From the NCBI RefSeq assembly GCF_013459645.1, contig NZ_CP054861.1, forward strand, positions 1,724,001-1,788,000: a stretch of DNA of 64,000 nucleotides. Direction: 5' to 3'. The DNA comes from Martelella sp. NC20. GTDB taxonomy: Bacteria; Pseudomonadota; Alphaproteobacteria; Rhizobiales; Rhizobiaceae. Positions 24,758-33,660 of this stretch are shown here, one piece after another. A program made the translations under genes and the position numbers. Numbering within the stretch: the first letter of the stretch is position 1; the number at the start of each line of letters is the position of its first letter. The notes below the pieces were generated by a model. It saw only the letters and a list, made by a program, of their open reading frames with translations, was not told the DNA's origin and made no database searches.

Positions 24758-25804
24758 ATGACGATGAATTACAGGGCTGCCGTCCTGACCGGACACAAGC
24801 GCTTTGACATGCAGGCCTTGCCGCTTCCCGATGTGGGGCCCGGCGAAGCGCTGGTTTGCGTGCGCGCGGTCAATGTCTGCCCCACCGACATCAAGAAGTG
24901 GAACAATGCCGACATCGACGCCATGCTGAAGGAAACGCCGCTCATTCTCGGCCACGAGATCGCCGGCAGCGTGGTTTCCGCCGGCGCGGACGTTACCGGT
25001 TTTTCCCCCGGTGACCGCGTGGCAATCGATCCGGTGATCCGCAATCGCAATGCCGAAGGCCGCGAGGTGCTGACCGGCATCGGTTCGGCGGCGGGGTCGG
25101 TTCAGGACAATGCGGCGCTTCTGCGCGAAAGCGGCATCGGCGGCGGTTTTGCCGAAATCGTGAAGGTGCCGGCCGAGAACCTGATTGCCATTCCCGACGG
25201 GCTTTCCTATGCGGCGGCCAGCCTGATCGAGCCGCTGGCCGACATTGTCCACGGCATTGCGCTGGCCGGTGACGTGAAGGGCAGGCGTTGCGGCGTTTAC
25301 GGCCTTGGCCCGATGGGGCTTCTCCATGTCGAACTGCTGAAGCACCTGGGCGCCGAAGTCGTCGGCGTTGAACCGCGCGCCGACCGGCGCGAACTGGCGC
25401 GTGTCTTCGGCGCGTCCAGCACCGCCGAACCCGGCGCTGTCCCGAAGCTCGACATGGCCTTCATTGTCGCCGGCGGCCCGGCGCTGAAGCCGGCCTGCCA
25501 GGACGGGCTTGCCGCCCTCGACCAGCGCGGCACGCTGGTTATCTTCGCCTCCGGCCCGGTCGATGCCGAATTGAGCTTCAACCTCAACAAGGTTCATTAC
25601 GCCTGCCAGAAGATCGTCGGCGTCGTCGGCTTCCGCCGCGAGGATGCCGAGCGGACCATCGAATTTCTGATGGAGGGCGCGGTCGATGTCGCGCGCATCC
25701 GCCAGCCGCTCATTCCGCTTGAGGAGCTGGGGCGCGGCTTTGCGGAGACAGGCAGCGAGGGTACGCTGAAATTCGCCATAGACCTGCCCGAAAAGGCGTT
25801 TTGA
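24758..25804 (+). CDS. Zinc-type medium-chain dehydrogenase without the structural-zinc Cys cluster
   Basis: A 348-residue MDR dehydrogenase. Catalytic-zinc ligands are present: Cys in NVCPTDIKKW near residue 38 and His-Glu in LILGHEIAGS near 65. The nucleotide fold starts CGVYGLGPMGLLHVE near 178. The lobe that normally holds four Cys for structural zinc is replaced by a Cys-free insert (PVIRNRNAEGREVLTG). It likely oxidises a polyol or hydroxy acid with NAD(P). The start at 24758, four bases after the aldolase stop, is preferred over the long upstream extension of the frame. Confidence 0.85.
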   Translation: MTMNYRAAVLTGHKRFDMQALPLPDVGPGEALVCVRAVNVCPTDIKKWNNADIDAMLKETPLILGHEIAGSVVSAGADVTGFSPGDRVAIDPVIRNRNAEGREVLTGIGSAAGSVQDNAALLRESGIGGGFAEIVKVPAENLIAIPDGLSYAAASLIEPLADIVHGIALAGDVKGRRCGVYGLGPMGLLHVELLKHLGAEVVGVEPRADRRELARVFGASSTAEPGAVPKLDMAFIVAGGPALKPACQDGLAALDQRGTLVIFASGPVDAELSFNLNKVHYACQKIVGVVGFRREDAERTIEFLMEGAVDVARIRQPLIPLEELGRGFAETGSEGTLKFAIDLPEKAF

Positions 25805-25817
25805 GCGGAGCCCTTCG

Positions 25818-27122
25818 ATGACCAGAACCTGCACGCTTGGAGTTGATATCGCCAGCCATGGCGTGCGGGTCGTGCTCAGGCGGGAGGGCAGCGCCATCGC
25901 CATGGCGCGCGCCGCCTATCCCGCGCCGCCGCCGCCGGCAAGACGGCCCGCGGGCCAGTGGCGCGATGCCTTTCTTGCAGCCCTTTCGGGCCTGCCGCGC
26001 GAAAGCCTCGGCGCGGTGGAGGCCATCGGGATTTCCGGCATGCGCGGCGCTCTGGTCGGCGTCGACGCCGACGGACATCCGGTGACCGAGGCCATCCCCG
26101 ATTTCGATCCGGACACCATCGCCGCATCCCGGCTGGTGGAGAAGCGCATCGGCAAGGCCTGCCTTCAGGAAACCGGATGCCCGGCTTTCCCGCTCTCCGG
26201 GCTGCCGAAAATATTGCATTTCATGCAAACCCCGGGCCTCTCCGCCTTTCTGGGCCCGCAGGATTTTCTGGCGCTGTCGCTGACAGGAACACTGTCGCTC
26301 TCGGCCGGCTCGGCGCTGCGCATGGGCGTGCTCGATATCGCCGGCAAGACGTATGCGCGGCACGTGCTCGAACGGCTGGGTATAGATGGAAGCCTTGTTC
26401 CGCCGCTCAGCCTCATCGGCGCAGAAATCGGTGCGCTTGTGGATGCGGACGCCATTGGCTGCGGGTTGAAACCGGGACTTCCGGTTGTCGCCGCGCCAGG
26501 CGATGTCCCGGCGGCGCTTCTGGCGGCGGGCAGGGGGGACCCGAAGGCGGTTTTCCTGAGCCTGGGCACCACCAGCGTCATCACCGCGCCGGCGCCGGCG
26601 GGCGCCATGCCGCGCCTGCCCTTTACCCTGGAAATCATCGCCGCCGGGCATCGTTCCTTTGAAACCGGCACGGGCGCGGGCGGCGTGACGCTCGACTGGC
26701 TGGCGCGTATCCTCGGGCTCGAAGACGTACCGGCGCTGGAACGGCTGGCGGCCACCGCGCCGCCTTCAAATGTGGCCATGAAACCGGAAATGCTCGACCC
26801 CTGGGGCGAAGCGTCGGGGGCGGTGCTTTCGGGGCTGAAGCCGGAGACCGGCCCGGCGGAAATCGCGCGCGCCGGCTTTGCGGCCGTGGCTTCGAGCGCG
26901 CTTTCCTGTGTCGAGGCGCTGGAAGCCGTGACCGGCCGTTTCGACCGTCTGCTTCTCGGCGGCGGCGGAGCGGCGTCGAAACTGCTGCAAAATCTGATCG
27001 CGACCGCCCGGCCGGGCGCAATGGACGTTTTCGCAGGCCGGGAACTTGCCGCAGAAGGCGCGGCGATGGTGGCCGCAGGCGCCTTTCCCGTGACCGATTC
27101 CGAAGGACCGACTGAACCATGA
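25818..27122 (+). CDS. FGGY family carbohydrate kinase
   Basis: A 434-residue kinase of the xylulose/glycerol kinase fold, somewhat short for the family (usually 480-520). N-terminal phosphate-1 motif CTLGVDIASHGVRVV; central DPDTIAASRL; ATP-binding C-terminal part FLSLGTTSVITAP and LLLGGGGAASKLLQNL. It would phosphorylate the imported sugar-like substrate before the aldolase step. It lies 13 bases after the dehydrogenase and overlaps the next gene by 4 bp. LsrK is one member of this family, but substrate cannot be deduced. Confidence 0.85.
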   Translation: MTRTCTLGVDIASHGVRVVLRREGSAIAMARAAYPAPPPPARRPAGQWRDAFLAALSGLPRESLGAVEAIGISGMRGALVGVDADGHPVTEAIPDFDPDTIAASRLVEKRIGKACLQETGCPAFPLSGLPKILHFMQTPGLSAFLGPQDFLALSLTGTLSLSAGSALRMGVLDIAGKTYARHVLERLGIDGSLVPPLSLIGAEIGALVDADAIGCGLKPGLPVVAAPGDVPAALLAAGRGDPKAVFLSLGTTSVITAPAPAGAMPRLPFTLEIIAAGHRSFETGTGAGGVTLDWLARILGLEDVPALERLAATAPPSNVAMKPEMLDPWGEASGAVLSGLKPETGPAEIARAGFAAVASSALSCVEALEAVTGRFDRLLLGGGGAASKLLQNLIATARPGAMDVFAGRELAAEGAAMVAAGAFPVTDSEGPTEP

Positions 27123-28621
27123 TGACAGAACCCGAACGCGCCGCGCTTCTGGCGGCAACCCCGCGTCAGCTTTTCATCGACGGACATTTTTGTGATGCCG
27201 CCGATGGCCGGACCTTCGCGACGCTGAACCCCGCCACCGGAGAAATGCTCGCCGAAATCGCCTCCGCCGGCAAGGCCGAGATCGACCGCGCCGTCAATGC
27301 GGCGCGGCGGGCGCATGAGCAGGAGCGCTGGCGCGGCATGACGCCAGCCAGACGCTCCCGCATCATGTGGCGCATCGGCGAGCTTATCGAGGAACATGCC
27401 GAAAAGCTCGCGGTTCTCGAAAGCCTCGACAATGGCAAGCCCGCGGCAGGCGCGCTGAATATCGACCTGCCCCAGGCCGCCCAGCATTTCTTCTACCATG
27501 CGGGCTGGTGCACCAAGCTTGAGGGCGAGACCATGCCGGTGAGCTGGCCGCGCCACCTGGCCTATACGCTGCGCGAACCCGTCGGCGTCGTCGGCCAGAT
27601 CATCCCGTGGAATTATCCGATGATCATGGCCGCCCGCAACATCGCCCCGGCGCTTGCCGGCGGCAATTGCCTGGTGCTGAAGCCGTCGGAGGAAACCTCG
27701 CTCACCGCGCTTTATCTGGCGCGGCTGATTGCCGAAGCGGGCGTGCCCGAAGGGGTTGTCAACATCGTGCCGGGCCTTGGCGCGGAAGCCGGGGCGGCGA
27801 TCGCCGAACATCACGGCATCGACCGTATCTTCTTTACCGGCGGTCACCGGACCGCGCGGGCGATCATCGCCGCCTCCGCCGGCAATTTCAAACAGCTGAC
27901 CATGGAACTCGGCGGCAAGACGCCGTTCATCGTCTATCCCGACGCCGATATCGACGCCGCCGTCGACGCCGCCGTCATGGGCGGCTTCACCAATCAGGGC
28001 CAGAACTGCTGCGCCGTCACCCGGCTTTATGTCCACGACGCCATCCGCGAGGATTTCGTCGCGCGCGCGGTCGCAAAGACCGAGGCCCTGAAAATGGGCA
28101 ACGGGCTTGAAACCGGCACGGCGCTCGGCCCGCTGATCTCGAAGGCGCATCTCGAGCGGGTCTGCGGTTTCATCGCCATTGCCGAGGCCGAGGGCGGGCG
28201 CATCGTCACCGGCGGAACGCGGCCCGAGGGGCCGGGCAATTTCATTTCCCCGGCGATCGTCGACAATGTCGCCGACAATGCAACGATTGCGCGGGAAGAG
28301 ATTTTCGGCCCGGTGATCGCCACATTCGGCTTTACCGGGGAAGGCGAGGTCATCGCCCGCGCCAATGCCTCGCCCTATGGTCTTGCCGCCTCGATCTGGA
28401 CGCAGGACCTCTCGCGCGCCCACGAGGTTGCCCGCCGGCTGAATGTCGGCTCGGTGTGGACCAACTGCTTCTCGCGCTTCGATGCCGCGGCCCCCTGGGG
28501 CGGGGTCAAGGCGAGCGGTTACGGGACCGGCATCGGTGCCCATGCGCTGGATGAGTATACAAGACCCAAAGCCGTCTGGATTGACACGCGCACGGGCGAA
28601 GCGGCGAAAATGCTTGGCTGA
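27119..28621 (+). CDS. NAD(P)-dependent aldehyde dehydrogenase
   Basis: A 500-residue ALDH. GQIIPWNYPM near residue 160 (cofactor), general base Glu in LTMELGGKTP near 262, nucleophile Cys in TNQGQNCCAV near 296, and EIFGPV near 396 are all present, so it should be active. It oxidises an aldehyde intermediate to an acid, perhaps the aldolase product. The ATG overlaps the kinase stop. Substrate is unknown. Confidence 0.92.
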   Translation: MMTEPERAALLAATPRQLFIDGHFCDAADGRTFATLNPATGEMLAEIASAGKAEIDRAVNAARRAHEQERWRGMTPARRSRIMWRIGELIEEHAEKLAVLESLDNGKPAAGALNIDLPQAAQHFFYHAGWCTKLEGETMPVSWPRHLAYTLREPVGVVGQIIPWNYPMIMAARNIAPALAGGNCLVLKPSEETSLTALYLARLIAEAGVPEGVVNIVPGLGAEAGAAIAEHHGIDRIFFTGGHRTARAIIAASAGNFKQLTMELGGKTPFIVYPDADIDAAVDAAVMGGFTNQGQNCCAVTRLYVHDAIREDFVARAVAKTEALKMGNGLETGTALGPLISKAHLERVCGFIAIAEAEGGRIVTGGTRPEGPGNFISPAIVDNVADNATIAREEIFGPVIATFGFTGEGEVIARANASPYGLAASIWTQDLSRAHEVARRLNVGSVWTNCFSRFDAAAPWGGVKASGYGTGIGAHALDEYTRPKAVWIDTRTGEAAKMLG

Positions 28622-28642
28622 GGCGGGCGGAAAGGACAGATC

Positions 28643-30031
28643 ATGACCACGCTGCAAGACGTGCTGGCGGAAACCGGCGAAGAGGGCCATTCGCTGAGAG
28701 CATTTCTCGCCGGGCTCGACAGCGGGGATATTCTTGCCCTCGATGAACCCGTCGACCTCGATTTCGGCCCCACCGCCCTGGTCCTGGAACTGGAAAAGGC
28801 GGGTCGCGCGCCCGTGGTCTCCTTTACCGACCGGGTGACCGGCCTGCCGCTGGTCACCAATCTTTTCGGCGACCGCAAACGCATCGCCGCCATTGCCGGA
28901 ACCGATCAGGCAGGCTTTCGCGATGCCTGGATAGCGGCGATGGAACGACCGCTCCCCCCGGTCATGGTCGCAGACGGGCCGGTGCATGATCATGTGATGC
29001 TCCCCGGATCGCTCGATGCCGCCGATCTGCCGATCTCGCGCCACTTTGCGGCCGATGCGGGGCGGTATATCGGCTCCGGCGTGCTGGTCAGCAAGGATCC
29101 CGATACCGGCGCGCGCAACCTCAGCTACCAGCGCATGCAGTTGAAAGGCCCCGACCGGTTCGGCGTCAGCATGCATTCGCGCGGCCATATCTGGGATTAC
29201 TACCAGCGCTGGAAGGCGCGGGGGCGGGATATGGAAGTCGCCGTCGTCATCGGGCCGCATCCCTCGGTCAATCTGGCGGGTGCCGCCAAGGTCGCCATGG
29301 ATGTCGATGAATACGAACTGGCCGGCGGCCTGATGCGCCGCCCCGTCGAACTCGTCCGCTGCCGGACCATCGACATGGAGGTGCCCGCCAATGCCGAATT
29401 CGTGCTGGAGGGCCGCATTCTCGCCGATGCTGAGGAAGACGAGGGGCCTTACGGCGAATATACCGGCTATTCGACCTATCGCTCGACCCGCAACATCTTT
29501 CAGGTGACCGCGATCACCCATCGTTCGACGCCGGTGTTCCATGACATCATTCCCGGCTATTCGGCGGAGCATCTTCTCCTGTCGCGCAGCCCGCGCGAAC
29601 CCTATGTCTTCCGCCGGCTGAAGGAAGCGGTGCCGCAGGTGACGGGGCTTTTCTATCCCAAGTCCGGAACCCATTTCCACGCCTATATCGGCCTGAAGAA
29701 GACGGCGGAAGGCCAGGCGCGCCAGGCGCTGATGATGCTGTTCGGGCTCGACCCTTATGCCAAATTCGCCGTGGCGGTCGATGACGACATCGAGCTTGCC
29801 CGCGAGGACGAGGTCTTGTGGGCCATGGCCACGCGCTTTCAGGCCGATACCGACATGTTCATGGTGCCGAATGTGCTCTGCAACCGGCTCGACCCCTCCT
29901 CGCGCGATGGCATGTCGGCAAAGCTCGGGCTTGATGCCACGGCCCCGCTCGAATGGGATGTCGAACGCAACGAACTGCCCGACGCGGCAATCGCGTGGGC
30001 GCGGGAGCAGATCAACCGGTCAGGGATGTGA
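28643..30031 (+). CDS. ubiD: UbiD family (prenyl-FMN) decarboxylase
   Basis: A 462-residue reversible decarboxylase of alpha,beta-unsaturated or aromatic acids. The cofactor-site Arg lies in LSYQRMQLKG near residue 158, and the acidic stretch DAEEDEGPYGEYTGY near 265 carries the catalytic Glu region. It needs prenylated FMN from UbiX, which is 0.5 kb downstream. It is somewhat shorter than ubiquinone-pathway UbiD (about 490) and sits in a sugar-type catabolic operon, so a role in quinone synthesis is unlikely. It may remove CO2 from an unsaturated acid formed after the ALDH step. Its 3' end overlaps the opposite-strand TIGR02444 gene by 20 bp. Confidence 0.88.
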   Translation: MTTLQDVLAETGEEGHSLRAFLAGLDSGDILALDEPVDLDFGPTALVLELEKAGRAPVVSFTDRVTGLPLVTNLFGDRKRIAAIAGTDQAGFRDAWIAAMERPLPPVMVADGPVHDHVMLPGSLDAADLPISRHFAADAGRYIGSGVLVSKDPDTGARNLSYQRMQLKGPDRFGVSMHSRGHIWDYYQRWKARGRDMEVAVVIGPHPSVNLAGAAKVAMDVDEYELAGGLMRRPVELVRCRTIDMEVPANAEFVLEGRILADAEEDEGPYGEYTGYSTYRSTRNIFQVTAITHRSTPVFHDIIPGYSAEHLLLSRSPREPYVFRRLKEAVPQVTGLFYPKSGTHFHAYIGLKKTAEGQARQALMMLFGLDPYAKFAVAVDDDIELAREDEVLWAMATRFQADTDMFMVPNVLCNRLDPSSRDGMSAKLGLDATAPLEWDVERNELPDAAIAWAREQINRSGM

Positions 30032-30491
30032 ACCGCGCAATGGCGTCGTCCTTCACTCCCTTTTTCGCCAGGAAGCGCTCGGCATTGTCGCAAGGCTTTC
30101 GGGCGCCGGCGGAACCGGCCTCGTCAAGCAGGCGGACAAGCATGGCAAGCTCGGTCTGCTCGGCCTCGATTTCCCGGGTCTTGATCGCCTCCCGGTTCGC
30201 GGCAATCGCCGGATCGGCTGCGAGCGGTTTCATGAAACGCCGGGCCCGACGCAGCGGCAGCACGACGTTCTCGTGCCACGGCGTGACCGAAGCCTCGGCA
30301 GCGGCCAGCCTGTCATCGCTGAGCGCAAGACGTTCGCGGTCGCAGAGACGGAAAAACAGGAGCAGCACGACGTTGATGTCATGGTTATGCTGCAGGTCGA
30401 GGCAGATATCCGCGACGCCATCGCGGCGATAAAGCGCCAGCATGCCGGTCCAGAACGGATTTTGCGGGTCGAGCGGCCGTTGCGTTTTCAT
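30012..30491 (-). CDS. TIGR02444 family protein
   Basis: A 159-residue alpha-helical cytoplasmic protein. The N-terminus (PQNPFWTGMLALYRRDGVADICLDLQ, key part NPFWTGMLALYRRDGV) and NDHDINVVLLLF-like QHNHDINVVLLLFFRL are typical of TIGR02444/DUF2390, a conserved family without a known function. The start at 30491 follows the family N-terminus; the longer frame adds an Arg-rich tail. It lies convergent with ubiD and divergent from ubiX, so it interrupts the pathway genes without belonging to their transcript. Confidence 0.75.
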   Translation of the reverse strand: MKTQRPLDPQNPFWTGMLALYRRDGVADICLDLQHNHDINVVLLLFFRLCDRERLALSDDRLAAAEASVTPWHENVVLPLRRARRFMKPLAADPAIAANREAIKTREIEAEQTELAMLVRLLDEAGSAGARKPCDNAERFLAKKGVKDDAIARFTSLTG

Positions 30492-30574
30492 GCGATCATG
30501 GCTCCGCGGCCGGAAGAATGGCGCCGATCGGAAATGCATTTGTCATGGGTTGAGAGCCGGAAAGAGAAAACGAC

Positions 30575-31147
30575 ATGTCAAAGCCCCGTATCATAGTCGG
30601 CATTTCAGGCGCGTCCGGCGCCATATACGGCGTTACATTGCTGGACATACTGCGCAAAGTCGAGGTCGAGACCCACCTTGTCGTCAGCAAATCGGGAGAA
30701 CTCACGCTTGCGGCGGAAACGGGCCTGAAGCTGAAGGACCTCGAAAGCCGGGCCACGCACATTCACCCCGTAAAGAATGTCGGCGCGACGATCGCCAGCG
30801 GTTCGTTCAAGACGATGGGCATGATCATCGCGCCCTGTTCCATCCGCACGGCGTCGGAAATCTCTTCAGGCATAACCGCGTCGCTTCTGACCCGGGCTGC
30901 GGACGTGATATTGAAGGAGCGGCGCAGGCTGGTGCTGATGGTGCGTGAAACCCCGCTGCATCTGGGCCACCTTCGAACGCTGACCCAGCTTGCCGAAATG
31001 GGCGCGATTGTCGCGCCGCCCCTGCCGGCATTCTATGCCGCGCCGGACAGTATCGACGCGATGGTGCGCCAGTCGCTCGGCCGCGTTCTCGACCTCTTCG
31101 ACATCGAAACCGATATCGTCCGCTGGTCCGGTCTTGCACCGTCATGA
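30575..31147 (+). CDS. ubiX: UbiX family flavin prenyltransferase
   Basis: A 190-residue flavoprotein that joins a dimethylallyl group to FMN to make prenyl-FMN for UbiD. GISGASGAIYGVTLLDIL (residues 9-26) is the FMN/phosphate-binding start; SFKTMGMIIAPCSIRTAS near 86 and LVLMVRETPLHLGHL near 127 complete the family pattern. Full length. It has its own ribosome binding site (AAAGAG) and upstream region because the opposite-strand gene separates it from ubiD. It most likely serves the UbiD encoded here. Confidence 0.93.
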   Translation: MSKPRIIVGISGASGAIYGVTLLDILRKVEVETHLVVSKSGELTLAAETGLKLKDLESRATHIHPVKNVGATIASGSFKTMGMIIAPCSIRTASEISSGITASLLTRAADVILKERRRLVLMVRETPLHLGHLRTLTQLAEMGAIVAPPLPAFYAAPDSIDAMVRQSLGRVLDLFDIETDIVRWSGLAPS

Positions 31148-31646
31148 TGCCGGAGCTGGACGCGGTCGGGTGTCATGAGAACCACGCGGCGTCGACCTGA
31201 AATGGCATCCGGTCTTTCGCCTGAAAGGCTCTTTACGCCGCCTCGCTCTGTCCGGACGCAAGCCCCAGCATGTGGCATACCAGGTTGCCTCCGCCGGTGA
31301 GGCATTGCGCCCCGCCGGTCCGCAACGCAGCCGTTTCGATGTTCTACCTCCAGAATCAGTAGGTGGTTCGTCCGCCGGAAAGGTCGAAGGTCGCGGCGGT
31401 GGTGAAGCTGTTTTCGCGGGAAACGAGCCATGCGACCATGGCCGCCGCTTTCGATATGGGCTCTCGCCGGCCCGGTCTGTTCCGGGCCGGCGAAATGCAG
31501 TTCCAATATTTTGATGTACAACCTTGGAAACGGGTCGGCCCTTGGGCGACCTCCCGTCGTGAATGATCGCGCCGGAACGGCATATGACATCTTGACTTCT
31601 GGTGTGGACCGGAAACAATGGTTCGAAAGCCGTTCGGGAGGAAAAG
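31148..31646. other. Gap with decayed coding sequence
   Basis: This 499-bp stretch holds an SDR relic on the minus strand (31356-31472). Downstream of it on the same strand, about 31233-31343, is a 36-codon open end containing CLTGGGNLVCHMLGLASG before TAA, which looks like a protein C-terminus I cannot place. The last 60 bases hold the leader of the ABC ATPase gene. No intact gene is visible. Confidence 0.5.
31356..31472 (-). pseudogene. C-terminal relic of a short-chain dehydrogenase
   Basis: The last 38 codons read AAAMVAWLVSRENSFTTAAT followed by FDLSGGRTTY and a stop, the standard C-terminus of SDR enzymes (usually ...SFTTGAVFDLSGGRATY). Nothing SDR-like continues upstream, so the first 210 or so residues are missing. 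No start or ribosome binding site. Confidence 0.7.
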
Positions 31647-32726
31647 ATGGCGCCAATCAGGCTCGACAATGTTTCGAAGAGCTTCGGAACCGTCAATGTT
31701 ATCAACGATATCTCGCTTGCCGTGGAAACCGGAGAGCTGATGGTGTTTCTCGGGCCGTCGGGTTCGGGAAAATCGACGCTGCTGCGCATGATCGCGGGGC
31801 TCGAGACCATGGATGACGGGGCGTTGACGATCGACGGGGTCCGCAGTGAAAACCTCGCGCCGGGGCAGCGCAATGTCGCGATGGTTTTCCAGAATTACGC
31901 GCTCTATCCGCACATGACAGTGCGCGACAACATGGCCTTCGGCCTGCGCAATATCGGCATGGGCGCGGATGAGATCGAAACCCGTGTGCAGGAAGCCGCC
32001 CGCATGCTGGAGATGGTGGAACTGCTCGAGCGGCGGCCCGCCCAGCTTTCCGGCGGACAGCGCCAGCGCGTCGCCATCGGCCGGGCGATCGTCAAGGAGC
32101 CGAAGGCCTTCCTGTTTGACGAGCCGCTCTCCAATCTGGATGCGGCGCTGCGCGTCAGGACCCGCGTCGAGCTTGCGCAATTGCACAATCGCATGAAGGC
32201 GACGATGATCTATGTGACCCACGACCAGACCGAGGCGATGACGCTTGCCGACCGGATCGTGGTGCTCAACAATTGCCGGATCGAACAGATCGGCACGCCG
32301 ATGGAGGTCTATCTGCGGCCGGCCTCGCGCTTCGTGGCGGGCTTTGTCGGTTCGCCGGGCATGAATTTTCTCGAGGCCGATCTGGCCGGAGACGGTACGC
32401 GGGCGGCGCGCCTCAATGATGGTTCGACATTGAAAATCGACATCCCCGAGATCGCGCCCGGGCGCTACGAGATCGGCATTCGCCCGGAAGCCGTGCGGGT
32501 GGTGGCGGAGGACCGCGAGGCGGTCACCACCACGGCGACGGTCGGCGTCGTCGAGCGGCTCGGCGAGCGGACCCTGCTTTACTGCACCCTTGCCGACGGC
32601 ACGGAACTGATCGCCACCGACGGTGGGCGCTCCGAGGCCAGGAGCGGCGATCAGGTGCAACTCGCCTTCGATGCGACCGCCCTGCACCTCTTCGATGAGG
32701 CGGGCAACGCCTACCACGTGCACTGA
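31647..32726 (+). CDS. CUT1 ABC transporter ATP-binding protein (MalK/UgpC type)
   Basis: A 359-residue sugar-import ATPase. Walker [10 protein letters not shown] (36-44), signature LSGGQRQR (134-141), Walker [13 protein letters not shown] (154-165), and a C-terminal TOBE/regulatory domain ([10 protein letters not shown]). GGGAGGAAAAG precedes the start. It is convergent with the permease genes at 32815-34541, which lack an ATPase of their own, so it is probably their partner although transcribed separately. A shared terminator lies between. Confidence 0.92.
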   Translation: MAPIRLDNVSKSFGTVNVINDISLAVETGELMVFLGPSGSGKSTLLRMIAGLETMDDGALTIDGVRSENLAPGQRNVAMVFQNYALYPHMTVRDNMAFGLRNIGMGADEIETRVQEAARMLEMVELLERRPAQLSGGQRQRVAIGRAIVKEPKAFLFDEPLSNLDAALRVRTRVELAQLHNRMKATMIYVTHDQTEAMTLADRIVVLNNCRIEQIGTPMEVYLRPASRFVAGFVGSPGMNFLEADLAGDGTRAARLNDGSTLKIDIPEIAPGRYEIGIRPEAVRVVAEDREAVTTTATVGVVERLGERTLLYCTLADGTELIATDGGRSEARSGDQVQLAFDATALHLFDEAGNAYHVH

Positions 32727-32751
32727 ACCGCACGACATTCAGCCCAAACAG

Positions 32752-32787
32752 AAACGCCGCAGTGTTTTCACCGCGGCGTTTTCGTTT
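32752..32787. terminator. Bidirectional rho-independent terminator
   Basis: AAACGCCGC and GCGGCGTTT form a 9-bp stem around a 12-nt loop, flanked by T-rich sequence on the plus side (TTTTCGTTT) and by A residues that become a T-run on the minus side. It lies between the convergent ATPase and permease genes. Confidence 0.75.
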
Positions 32788-32814
32788 GGGCGGGATCGCC
32801 CGACTTCGGGCGGA

Positions 32815-33660
32815 CTATCCCTTGATGCCGGCGGAGAGCGTGATCGCCTGCGTCACCTTGCGCTGGAACAGCAGATAGGCGACCGCGACCGGCAGGCCAG
32901 CCAGGACGGCGGCGGAGAGTTCGCGGGCATAATAGACGCCGAAGGCGTCGTTGACCTGGGTTATGCCGACGGTGATCGTCATCATCTCGGTCTTGGTCAC
33001 CGCCAGGAACGGCCACAGAAACGCATTCCAGGACCAGATGAAGGTGACGATCGCAAGCGCGGTGGTCACGCCCCAGTTCATCGGCATGTAAATGCGGGTG
33101 AGAATGCGCCATTCGGAGGCATTGTCCATGGCCGCCGCCTCGCGGAAATCCTTCGGCACATTGTCGAAGAACTGCTTGTAGACGATGATCACCACCGGGT
33201 GGATCAGTTGCGGCAGCACGATCCCGGCCCAGGTGTTGATGAGGCCGAAACGCGCCATCAGTTCGAAGTGGTTCACGATCAGCACCTGCATCGGCACCAT
33301 GAAGCTTGCCAGGATCAGCCACCACAGAACCCGGCGGAACGGGAACTGAAGCTGCGAGATGGCATAGCCGCAAAACATCGACGAACCGACGGTCAGCACC
33401 GTGATTGCCACCGCCGTGACGATCGAATTCAGATACCAGATGCCGATCTGGGTCTGGGTCAGCGCGAAGTAATAATGCGAGAAGGTCAGGGTTTCCGGCC
33501 ATAATTCGATATAGCGGCGCACCACCTCGTCTTCCGGCTTGAGCGAGGAAATCACCCCCCAATAGAGCGGGAACGCCCATAATACCGCGATAGAAACCGT
33601 CAGTAGCGTGATCACGAGACCGGCGAGATTGAGGCGTCTTGCTGTTGTCGCGTTCATCAT
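32815..33660 (-). CDS. CUT1 ABC transporter permease (MalG type)
   Basis: A 281-residue inner-membrane permease with six helices. The EAA coupling loop reads DFREAAAMDNASEWRILTRIYMP, key part EAAAMDNASEWRIL, near residue 190, and the protein ends AITLSAGIKG as in the family. Its start overlaps the upstream permease stop by 4 bp. It forms a heterodimer with the permease at 33657-34541 for arabinose-oligomer or related sugar uptake, judged from the GH51 gene in the same operon. Confidence 0.92.
   Translation of the reverse strand: MMNATTARRLNLAGLVITLLTVSIAVLWAFPLYWGVISSLKPEDEVVRRYIELWPETLTFSHYYFALTQTQIGIWYLNSIVTAVAITVLTVGSSMFCGYAISQLQFPFRRVLWWLILASFMVPMQVLIVNHFELMARFGLINTWAGIVLPQLIHPVVIIVYKQFFDNVPKDFREAAAMDNASEWRILTRIYMPMNWGVTTALAIVTFIWSWNAFLWPFLAVTKTEMMTITVGITQVNDAFGVYYARELSAAVLAGLPVAVAYLLFQRKVTQAITLSAGIKG

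Noticed and set aside
26165..29680. A 1171-codon open frame on the minus strand
   Set aside because: It runs antisense through the kinase, ALDH and UbiD genes, has no family features or ribosome binding site, and is explained by high GC at third codon positions.
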